Positions 53,001-60,700 of a DNA stretch of 64,000 bases are shown here, piece by piece. The position numbers and the translations under genes are program-made. How positions within the stretch are numbered: the stretch's first letter is position 1; each line of letters starts with the position of its first letter. The stretch is from Desulfomicrobium sp. ZS1 (GTDB lineage: Bacteria; Desulfobacterota; Desulfovibrionia; Desulfovibrionales; Desulfomicrobiaceae), in NCBI RefSeq assembly GCF_024204645.1, contig NZ_CP100351.1:2108001-2172000 (forward strand). Direction: 5' to 3'. The notes under the pieces were generated by a model that made no database searches, was not told the DNA's origin, and saw only the letters and a program-made list of their open reading frames with translations.

Positions 53001-54122
53001 GGACTGGGCCGTGGCCCCCTTGGTCAGGTCCACGTTCACCCAATCTTTGCTGTCGCTGTAGTCGGCACAATCCTGGCCTTCGCCGCCTTCCAGGGTGTCC
53101 GCGCCCAACCCGCCGCGCAGGGTGTCGTCACCCTTGAAACCGTAGACGTGGAACTTCGACCCGTCGCGGTTGAAGTCGACTTTCGCCTTCGTCAGGTCGT
53201 CGTTGTCGTCGGTGCCCCAGACCTGGACCGTGGTGTTCTGGATGTGGAAGGTGGCCGGGCCGGTGGTGTGGGTGCCGTCGGAGACCCTGAAGATGAAGGT
53301 GTCGTCCTCGATGACCAGGACCTTGTTCTGGGCGTGGGGGTCGAAGCGGAAGGTGACCCGGCCCGAGTCGAGATCGGCCTGGGTGAAGGTCACCTTGGTC
53401 GCATCCACTTCCTTGCCGCCGATGTACAGCGTACCGTAGGCCGGACCCTGGCTGATCCTGAATTTGAGATCCTCCGGGCCGCTCTCGCGGTCCGTGGCCC
53501 GCAGGTGGCCCAGCAGGTTCCCCGCCTCGTCGTCGTCCACCAGGAGGGTTGTGTTGAGGTCGATGACCGGGGGGAAGTTCAGGTAATCCTGACCAGGATC
53601 GCCGGACAGACCGTCGTCGAGCGAGTCGGCCAGCATATCATCCTCGTCCGTGTCGTCCGCCCCCTCGCGCCCGGCCAATCCTTTTCCGGCCATGCCGCTG
53701 AACTTGGCCATGTCCAGGAGCTGGCCCATGCCGAAGTCATCGCCTGTCTGGCGGTCCAGAAATGCGGTGCTGTCGACCCGCGCCTGATGCACGCCTAGCG
53801 ACTCATGCGTGGGCGCGTCATCGGACAGGTCGGTGCGGGTCGGCTCGAAAACGATGGTCGGCAGGGGCTTGATGCCCATGATTTCGGGAGCCTGGGCTAT
53901 TTGTTCAGGAATTTCCTGGGCCGACTCCACGGTGAACTCGCCGACACCCTCCAATTTGATGATGACTTCACCCGGAGCCCCGGTCTCGACCTCTGCCTGG
54001 TCAGAGGAGGCCGCGATGAACAGATGCTCGTCGGCATTCAACAGCAGCACGCCGCCGCTGGCGATTTCCACTTCACGCGCAGTGCCATCCGCCTGCTGAA
54101 CAAATATCTGGGGCTTGGACAT
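50037..54122 (-). CDS. Large RTX protein with Cadherin_3/CSPG-like domain (1361 residues)
   Basis: No signal peptide; probable type I secretion substrate, adhesin-like. N-terminal about 90 residues (SKPQIFVQQADGTAREVEIA) are a non-repeat domain, followed by an acidic linker with DSTAFLDRQTGDDFGM, a Cadherin_3-like repeat (about 184-305; LKFRISQGPAYGTLYIGG, FTQADLDSGRVTF, EDDTFIFRVSDG), about 700 residues of RTX repeats, an inner ITGIER-like module (about 965-1080), more RTX repeats, and the shared C-terminal domain. AAGGAG is 7 bases before ATG 54122. An IS1380 element ends 95 bp upstream. Confidence 0.9.
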   Translation of the reverse strand: MSKPQIFVQQADGTAREVEIASGGVLLLNADEHLFIAASSDQAEVETGAPGEVIIKLEGVGEFTVESAQEIPEQIAQAPEIMGIKPLPTIVFEPTRTDLSDDAPTHESLGVHQARVDSTAFLDRQTGDDFGMGQLLDMAKFSGMAGKGLAGREGADDTDEDDMLADSLDDGLSGDPGQDYLNFPPVIDLNTTLLVDDDEAGNLLGHLRATDRESGPEDLKFRISQGPAYGTLYIGGKEVDATKVTFTQADLDSGRVTFRFDPHAQNKVLVIEDDTFIFRVSDGTHTTGPATFHIQNTTVQVWGTDDNDDLTKAKVDFNRDGSKFHVYGFKGDDTLRGGLGADTLEGGEGQDCADYSDSKDWVNVDLTKGATAQSGGGERNHAADDVLIGIEDVLGSRFKDVIKGDDKSNRLWGGDDDDTLYGGYGNDTLYGGTGNDSLVDVGIRNSRGLLDGGDGDDTLLGSLGRDTLYGGVGHDLLMGEDIVIDPRQQLGTNDDLYGDAGNDTLLSYGGSDTLHGGDENDFLDGGLHSDHLYGGNGDDTLLGGIGIHAKSDGQSFIVDCDLLEGGAGNDILDGGASKDTLYGGDGNDSLYGGTFAQYQQYPAWDGADDDLLYGGVGEDTLDGGIDGNDSLYGEDGDDSLYGGDPVIRDFTTWRVSSDDLLDGGAGNDTLDGGTGNDTLIGGDGHDSLDGGDGDDTLYGGWVRITNYFTHDNNTLNGGAGNDFLSVEFAHRDTRNSLDGGEGDDTLVGGVGIDTLDGGVGNDVLVGDINEFHHVYGNNDVLNGGAGNDTLFGLGGLDSLVGGVGNDSMDGGFADDTLIGDDGDDILLGGRGVGTSPAYKNLTDRDFLDGGAGNDTLDGGTSKDTLYGGDGNDSLYGGVFSAYQPYPVWDSADDDLLYGGAGDDTMDGGVGNDFLDGGFDNDFIRGGDGNDTLMGGAGKDTLQGGAGNDLIHAGDGDTVDGGGGYDVLASEDAFLDVVTFTTIAGIDRIDLTGASEGLAVSVDAILRNGVADSNGVMALFVTGDAHDWVARQADAGWTWTQAEVTIDEKTYVLYEAAKDGQTVRLYVESGLEVVDGTLQILGTAGSDDLTTAGDFDNPRYAFEVYGLGGKDTLTGGVRADTLDGGAGNDFLFGDTGKDFLNGGDGQDFLNGGLGHDILHGGGGNDRLYGGFGNDTLDGGFDNDFIRGGDGDDALHGGGGIDSLFGDVGNDILHLDLTTVGLLDSSETILPTHIGMLDGGTGTDTLVLDSHAGSGATLDLSSLVTAGKITGIEHVDITGDTDDANTLTLTASDVLGTTGGTDTLWVRGDGNDTVTTTDTGWTHVGVETGADGQQYNHYSGYAGSTLVNLMINADLANQNVVHA

Positions 54123-54124
54123 GA

Positions 54125-54170
54125 GGTTGCTCCTTGGTCTGAATAGTGCGACTTTCGCAGGGCAACATAC
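54125..54170 (-). promoter_or_regulatory. Conserved 5' leader with SD-proximal hairpin, RTX gene at 50037-54122
   Basis: On the mRNA, GTTGC (54166-54162) can pair with GCAAC (54130-54126), which is fused to the AAGGAG ribosome site (54135-54130). The same leader, with a 7-pair version of the stem, precedes the largest RTX gene (63937-63983); about 15 bases next to the start are identical. Confidence 0.5.
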
Positions 54171-54216
54171 ATATCTTGTGACAAATATCTAATCCGCGCT
54201 GATATTTATATTACAA

Positions 54217-55898
54217 CCTGAATCCGTGAATAAGTGTTGCCAACGTTGTTGGCTCGAAATTTCAACCATATTTTTCGAAAATTCAGGCGACTTTCGACCT
54301 GAAAATTTTCAACTGAAGGACAATTGTCGCTTCGCAAGCTCCGAGAACCGACTTTTTGCAGTTTTCAGACGCACTACTCCTAGGAATGCAGCCTAATGAC
54401 CATCTCGTTACGCCGTCTTGAGACGATAGAACAGGTCAGAGACCACCTTGAACCATGGCTCCGGGCAGGAGACATGCAGGATTACCTTGCGTGCATGGCG
54501 GGTGATCCGGGCGCAAATGCTCATCATGCTCCGCATGACCGTCTTGGTTCTTCGGCGGTTGGCTTTTTTCAGTCCCAGCATCCGAGCCACAACCAAGTCC
54601 ACGGAGGCTACCCGAAGCATGTTGTAGACCAGCATGCCCAAGCGCAGGAAGGCGGCATTCACGGCAAACTTGCCCGACGGCAGGCGTTCCATGTCCATCT
54701 CGGTCTTGAATTCCCCGTGATACTGCTCGCTGGTGCCCCGCTTGCGATACAGTTTCAAAGCCTGGTCGGCATCAAATTCCAGGTTAGTCCACAATACGCA
54801 GACGCGGACCTCTGGAATCATCATGAACACACCGTCCTTGCTCAACACTTCCGTGACCTCGAAAATCTGGCGGACCGGACTTTTCTTCTTGCCAAGCTCA
54901 CGCATCACGAAGCCTCGGTAGATTCGGCCTTTTTCTCGGGACGTTGCGAAATTCTCTACTTTCTGCGCGTGCTCCTTGGCAGTAGCGAGCCAGCCGGTCA
55001 CCGGTTCCCTGCGCAGATTGTGCTTGATGATGAAGCCGGTGCGCGACTGCGTGCACAGCGTCTCCAGACGCTCCTTGCTGTCAAATCCGCTGTCGGCGAC
55101 CACGAGAACGTTCGCTTCCACCATGGACTTGGCGTACCCGAGGCTCTCCAGGATGAACTCATCCGTGCCCTCGCAACTGGAATGGCTCGATCCGGGACGA
55201 AGCTTGCCGTTGACCATCCAGCCGCCACCAAGATGAGCAAAGATCGGAGCGAAGCCGAATCTCTTGTCGTACGCTGCGCTGGCACCTTCCTTCTCGGTGT
55301 CGGCGTTGTCGAAAATGCTGACGTCGATATCAAGGCGCACCCAGTGCTCTTTCTTGTTGTCGTCCCTGGTCATATCAATGATCTCAGGCTGCATTCCGGT
55401 CTTCTTCCACAGTTCGACCGAGCAACGGGGCAACTGGGCATCCAGGTCAGTTTCCAAGGCGATCCGCTGAAACCGTTGCCGCAAAATCTCGGCGGAAGGA
55501 ACGCGTCCAAGGCCAAGGCTGGTCGCGAAAAAATCGTCGCCGTAGTATTCACGGACATGGTCGAAATCCGTTTTGCCTTGGCACATGAGGCCGACCAATG
55601 TGCGGAAAATTTCGCGCTCCTTGATCTGCGGAGCTTTTCCAGGCCCAAGACGGTCGACCAGTGTATCCAGCCCGCAAACCCTGGCCATCTCGCTAATCAG
55701 AGCCAGACCGACATGGCCAATGTTGTTTCCTTCGTTTCGTTTGATATCGGTGATGAGCATTGCAAACTCCTGTCGCACCCAATGGGTGCTAAAAATCATT
55801 CAGGAAAAGCAAGTTCAATATACCGATATCATTGATTTATTTCAAGTGTAAAATGTTTCAAAACTGTATATTCAATGCAACTTTTTCACGGATTTAGG
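54217..55898 (-). mobile_element. Complete IS1380-family insertion sequence
   Basis: 1682 bp. Terminal inverted repeats: CCTGAATCCGTGAATAAG at 54217-54234 and the complement of CTTTTTCACGGATTTAGG at 55881-55898 (16 of 18 match). Both ends are flanked by TTACAA (54211-54216 and 55899-55904), a target duplication showing a single insertion in place. It carries one transposase and splits AT-rich DNA upstream of the RTX gene. Confidence 0.9.
54408..55760 (-). CDS. IS1380-family DDE transposase
   Basis: 450 residues from ATG 55760 (MLITDIKRNEGNN), with AGGAG 6 bases before. DDE pattern: DMTRDDNKKEHWVRLDIDVSIFDN, VADSGFDSKERLETL, and the C-terminal YRKRGTSEQYHGEFKTEMDMERLPSGKF typical for IS1380 (KRGTSEQ.E..K...G). 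Intact, so potentially active. Transcribed toward the RTX gene. Confidence 0.92.
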   Translation of the reverse strand: MLITDIKRNEGNNIGHVGLALISEMARVCGLDTLVDRLGPGKAPQIKEREIFRTLVGLMCQGKTDFDHVREYYGDDFFATSLGLGRVPSAEILRQRFQRIALETDLDAQLPRCSVELWKKTGMQPEIIDMTRDDNKKEHWVRLDIDVSIFDNADTEKEGASAAYDKRFGFAPIFAHLGGGWMVNGKLRPGSSHSSCEGTDEFILESLGYAKSMVEANVLVVADSGFDSKERLETLCTQSRTGFIIKHNLRREPVTGWLATAKEHAQKVENFATSREKGRIYRGFVMRELGKKKSPVRQIFEVTEVLSKDGVFMMIPEVRVCVLWTNLEFDADQALKLYRKRGTSEQYHGEFKTEMDMERLPSGKFAVNAAFLRLGMLVYNMLRVASVDLVVARMLGLKKANRRRTKTVMRSMMSICARITRHARKVILHVSCPEPWFKVVSDLFYRLKTA

Positions 55899-55904
55899 TT
55901 ACAA

Positions 55905-56083
55905 CTCAATAACTAAATAAATATATGCACTGTGAAATTATTTTGTATGTATTAAATGATCAGTAAATTGAAAACACCACTATTTATCGTCATAAATTTA
56001 TACATATATCTAATTATAATTTATTAAAAAAATAACTACTAAAATATCTATTAAAAAATCAGGCATATAATCATACTCCGGAT
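55905..56083. other. AT-rich spacer next to IS insertion
   Basis: About 180 bp of roughly 80% A+T between the IS end and the terminator of the second TolC gene. Together with 54171-54216 it would have formed one AT-rich upstream region before the IS inserted. No gene or clear promoter. Confidence 0.5.
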
Positions 56084-56127
56084 AAACAGAAGGGGCGACG
56101 CTCTCGCAAGCGTCGCCCCTTCTGTTT
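56084..56127. terminator. Terminator-like long hairpin after second tolC-like gene
   Basis: Perfect 19-bp stem (56084-56102/56109-56127), six-base loop, A/T-rich ends (AAACAGAAGG / CCTTCTGTTT). It starts 31 bases after the stop on the minus strand; the U-run is short, so it may be bidirectional. Confidence 0.7.
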
Positions 56128-56157
56128 GCCAATCGATGCGCGGCGTGCCGCGGCGGA

Positions 56158-57585
56158 CTATTCCAGCTCGGAAACATCCATGCTCACGTTGAGCGTGGAC
56201 ATGAGCGCGGAGATGGGCATGCAGATCCGGTAGTACGAGAACGTATGCGCGGTCAGGGCGTTGAGATAGACCTGCTGCGAACTGAACAGGCTTCTCTGGG
56301 CGGAGACAAGATCCAGCAGCGTTCTCTTGCCCATGCGGAACTGGTCCGCGTAGCTGCTCACGACCTTGGCGTTCTCGTCGGTCAGGCTGCTCAGCACGGG
56401 CAGCAGATCGCCGGTGGCCTTGTGAAAACTGTAGGCGGTGCGCACATCCTCCTCCACCTTGCGCCGGACCTCTTCGGTCTCCGCCAGCGCCTTCAGCCGT
56501 TCGCTCTTCGCCTCCCGGATGGCGGCCGCGTCGGACCCGCCGCTGTAGAGGTTGAAGGAGACCTGGAGCATGGCCGAGAGATCATGGTAGTTCTCCGTGT
56601 ATCCGCCGGTATTGTCCGAGCGCCCCCCGGAAGCCTTGAAGTGAAGCTTGGGCATGTGGCGTCCCTTGGCCGAAACTACCTCGCTTTCCTTCTGCAGAAT
56701 GGCCAGACGCGCGGCCTTGAGAGCCCGATTCGCGTTCATGGCCAGGGCCACGCCGTCTTCCGGGCTATGGGGAATCGCTCCGACCGGCTTCTCGGGCATG
56801 GCGAGCCTGTCCGCCGTGGTTCCGAAAACCTTCAGATATCCCGCTTCGGCGTCCTCAAGCCCCTGCCTGGCCTGCACCAGGCGGGATCTGGCCTCATCCA
56901 GGGAAGCCTCGGCCTGATTCACGTCGACCTGCGTTCCGCCGCCGCTGTCAAGACGAATGCGGGTGAGATCGAGAATGGCCGCATGTTCGACAATGTTGCG
57001 TTCGCACAGCTCGATGAGGGCGCGATTGCGGATGACTTCCATGAAGTGCTGCGTCGCGGTCAGTCCGACATCCTCGGCGGTGTTGAAAAGCTCTTCCTTT
57101 CTGGAATGCGACAGGTGCTTGTCGGCCTCGACCTTGGCGGAGGTCAGGCCGCCGTCGAAAATCAGTTGCGACATGACCACGCGCATATCGTCCGTCCACG
57201 TATCGCCCTGCTCGCCGGACATGTTGGCGATGGTCGTATCGTTGCGCACCACCTGATACCCGCCCTTGGCCACGAAATCGATTTGCGGCAGCAGGGCGCC
57301 GAACGATTTGAGATACGCTTCGCGCGACGACGAATAGGCATGCTTGCGGCTCAGAAAAGTGGGGTTGTCGTTGATGGCGGATTGCAGGGCCGCCTGAAGA
57401 GTTAGGCCGCCAGGGGCCGCCGTGTCGTCCAGAATCGACTTGACGCCGTCGGAGCCGGAAGCAGTGACGGAGGGCTCCGCATTCGGGGACGCGACTGACT
57501 GCGCGCCGGCAATGGCCGGAGCGGCACAGACAAGAAGAGAGATCACGAGATACATGCAAACGATTTGAAGCTGTGCCAATTTCAT
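56158..57585 (-). CDS. TolC-family outer-membrane secretion channel, paralog 2
   Basis: 475 residues. Signal peptide MKLAQLQIVCMYLVISLLVCAAPAIAGA, then the same two OEP repeats as paralog 1 (LTATQHFMEVIRNRALIELCERNI, FRMGKRTLLDLVSAQRSLFSSQ). Length and sequence nearly match paralog 1, most strongly in the helical parts; the loops differ. GGAGGAATATCGGT precedes ATG 57585, so the longer in-frame extension to 57705 is not used. It lies downstream of the largest RTX gene (132 bp gap), which it probably serves in secretion. Confidence 0.9.
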   Translation of the reverse strand: MKLAQLQIVCMYLVISLLVCAAPAIAGAQSVASPNAEPSVTASGSDGVKSILDDTAAPGGLTLQAALQSAINDNPTFLSRKHAYSSSREAYLKSFGALLPQIDFVAKGGYQVVRNDTTIANMSGEQGDTWTDDMRVVMSQLIFDGGLTSAKVEADKHLSHSRKEELFNTAEDVGLTATQHFMEVIRNRALIELCERNIVEHAAILDLTRIRLDSGGGTQVDVNQAEASLDEARSRLVQARQGLEDAEAGYLKVFGTTADRLAMPEKPVGAIPHSPEDGVALAMNANRALKAARLAILQKESEVVSAKGRHMPKLHFKASGGRSDNTGGYTENYHDLSAMLQVSFNLYSGGSDAAAIREAKSERLKALAETEEVRRKVEEDVRTAYSFHKATGDLLPVLSSLTDENAKVVSSYADQFRMGKRTLLDLVSAQRSLFSSQQVYLNALTAHTFSYYRICMPISALMSTLNVSMDVSELE

Positions 57586-57717
57586 ACCGATATTCCTCCT
57601 TTGATATTCAAAAAAGAGCTCTTCACGCGCATCATGACGCAGAGTCACGGAAACATCAGAACCATCAAGCGACTTCATATTACGTGGCGATTTGTAAAAA
57701 TTCATGGTGCCTCCAAT

Positions 57718-60700
57718 TCATATTTCGTTTTGATACGCGAGAGTGGTTTCAACATATAAATTTATGGTCTGGGAATCGTACTGAGCAGTATAATGATGAT
57801 ACGTCTGACCTTCATGACTCACGTCCGCAGCCTCCTGGGTCCAGCCCGCGCCCATGGTCGTCACGCCGTCTCCGGCATCGCCATCGACATAGAGCGACCC
57901 GCCGGACACCTCGAACACGTCCTCGGCCCGGAGGGTCAGGGTGTTCGCGTCGTCGGCGTCGCCCGTGATGTCGATGCGCTCGATGCCCGTGATCCGGCCG
58001 GCATCGTTCATGGCGCCAAGGTCGAAGACGCCTGCGGTTCCGATGTTGTCCTCCAGGCGGAAGGTGTCGAAACCGTCCCCGCCGTCCACGACGTCCGTGA
58101 TGCCGCCGACCAGCAGGTCGTCGCCTTCGCCGCCGATGAGCAGGTCATCGCCCGCGCCGCCGATGAGGGTGTCGTTGCCCGCGCCGCCGTCCAGGGTGTC
58201 GTTGCCGGCCAGGCCGCTTAAGATGTCGTCTCCGCCGCGGCCTTCGATGAGGTTGTGGATGCTCGTTAACTCCGGCACTTCATGAGAACTGCCGGTCAGG
58301 GTGTCGTTGTGCTCGGACCCGTAAAGACCGTCCATGTACCAGAGCGCGTCGCCGTTTTCCTCGCCCGCGCCGGACTGCAATCCGCCATACTGGATGTCCA
58401 GGCTGACGTTCACGCCCGTGGCGGCATTGGCGTAGGAGGCGATGTCATACTCCATGCCGCCCCAGATGAAGTCCGCCCCGAGGCCGCCATCCAGGGTGTC
58501 GTTGCCGTGCAAGCCCTCGAGCGAGTCGTTGCCGTCCCCGCCGATCAGGAGGTCATCGCCCTCAACGCCGGCCATATAGTTGTTCTGATGGTTGCCGATG
58601 AGCGTGTCGGCGCCGTTCGAGCCCACAAGGTTCACGATGCCGGTCAGGATGTCGCCGGTGGCGTCGTCGCCGCCGGGCTTGCCGGTCTGGACCAACAGGT
58701 TGCCGTCCGCATCCGGGCCCTGCAGACCCAGATCGACGTAAACGCCCAGGTCGCTGACATTGTAGTCGCCCGGCCCGGTCAGTTCATAGCTGGCGCTTGT
58801 ATTCACGCCGTTGCCGATGATGCGGTCAGCTCCGGACCCGCCAACGAGGGTAGTGTATGAATCGCCGACTCCGTGGCTGCCGTCCAGGGTGTCGTTGCCC
58901 CAGCCGCCGATGAGGAAATCCTGAACGCCGTCGCTCGTGCCGTCGGAATTGAAGCCGACCAGGTAATCGTCGCCATCCCCGCCGAAGATGGTGTCGATGC
59001 CGTTTCCGCCGTAAATGGTGTCGTTGCCCGCGTCGCCGAAGATGGAATCCTCGTGGGTGCCGCCGTCGATCCAGTCGTCGCCGTCGCCGCCGCGGATGGT
59101 GTCGTAGAAGCCGCCGCCGGAGATGGTGTCGTCGCCATCCAGACCGTACAGCAGGTTGCTCATGACGCTGCCGGTGAGCACGTCGCCATGGGTCGTGTCG
59201 TTCGTGCCGATGACGCGTTCGATGCTGACCAGCGTGTCGCCGAGGGCGTGGTTGCCGTCGCCGCCGCCGGTCTGTGCCGTGGCCAGGCTCAGGTCCACAT
59301 TCACCCAGGTGACGCTGGCGCTGTAGTCGACCATGTCGGCACTGAGGCCGCCGTCAAGGGAATCGGCACCGACCCCACCAATGAGGGTGTCGCTGCCGGA
59401 CCCACCAATGAGGGTGTCGTCGCCGTCCAGACCGATGAGCAGATTGTGCCAGAAATCGCCCGTGAGCACATCGCCGTGGCCGGCGTCATTGGTGCCGGTC
59501 AGGTTCTCGATGCCTGCCAGGATGTCGCCCTGAGCGTCGTTGCCGTCGCCGCCACCGACCTGGGCCGTGACCAGGTTCAGGTCCACCTGAACCCACGACG
59601 CGCTGCCGCTGTAGTCGACCACGTCGGTGTCCGTGCCGCCATCCATGGAATCGGCTCCGGCCCCGCCGATGAGGGTGTCGTTGCCCGCGCCTGCGATGAG
59701 GGTGTCGTCGCCCGCGCCGCCGTCGAAGAGATTGTGATTCGCGTCACCCGTGAGGGTGTCATTGAAGTTCGAGCTTATGATATTCTCAATGCCGGTCAGA
59801 GAGTCGCCCTCGGCCTGCCCGCCGGTCTGAGCCGCCCTGGTCAGATCCACGTTCACGCCGACATCGCTCGCGCCGTAGTCAGCCGTGTCGATTCCGGCCC
59901 CGCCGTCCAGGGTGTCCGCGCCCGCTCCGCCGCGCAGGGTGTCGTTGCCGTCGAAGCCATAGATGTGGAAGGTCACGCCTTCCCGGCTGAAATCCGCCGC
60001 GCTCGTCAGGTCGTCGGCCTCGTTTGTGCCCCAGATCTGCACCGCGCTGTTGCGGATGTTAAAAGTCGTCTCGGAGGTGCTCAGACTGCCGTCGGTGACG
60101 GAGAAGACAAAGGAGTCGTCCTCGACGACCCGGATTTCGTCGCCGGGCTGCGGGGTGTCGAAGCGAAAGGTGACGCGGCCGCCATCGATGTCGGCCTGGG
60201 TGAAGACCGGCTGGGAGAAGTCGGTGACGGTCACGCCGCCCAGCAGCAGCACGCCATTGGCCGGTCCATGGGTGATGGTGTACCGGAGATCCGCCGCGTC
60301 GTTGTCCGTGTCCGTGGCCGACAGGGAGCCCGCCAGGGATTGCGCGGCCATGTCGTCGACCAGCAGCGTCTCGTTCACGCTGACGACGGGCGCGTCGTTC
60401 ACTCCGGAATCCACGGCCAGGCCGTTCTGGATGTACAGCCGCACGGTCCCGCCGACTCCGGTGGCCTCGTAGACCGTGTATATCCTGCCGTCGCCGATGT
60501 CCGCATCCTGGGCGGCCAGGGTCCAATTCCAGGTGTCGCCGCTCAGATCGACGTGGTCTCCCGCGTCGCCGGTGAGGATGAGCGCGTGCGCGCCGTCGCC
60601 GACAGGGTCGAGCACGCCGTTGCCGACAATGGCATCGCCCGTCACCCGCAGGCTTTCACCGACGCCGACGAGATCGATCCGCTCGATGCCCGTCATCGTC

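Noticed and set aside
48000-53100. Dense short tandem-like DNA repeats (GTCGTTGCC words), possibly CRISPR or satellite
   Set aside because: They follow codon frame and encode RTX nonapeptides; there are no unique spacers of constant size.
54350-54373. GACTTTTTGCAGT inside the IS resembling the palindrome end at 42492
   Set aside because: Only about a dozen A/T-rich bases are shared and the rest of the element is absent.
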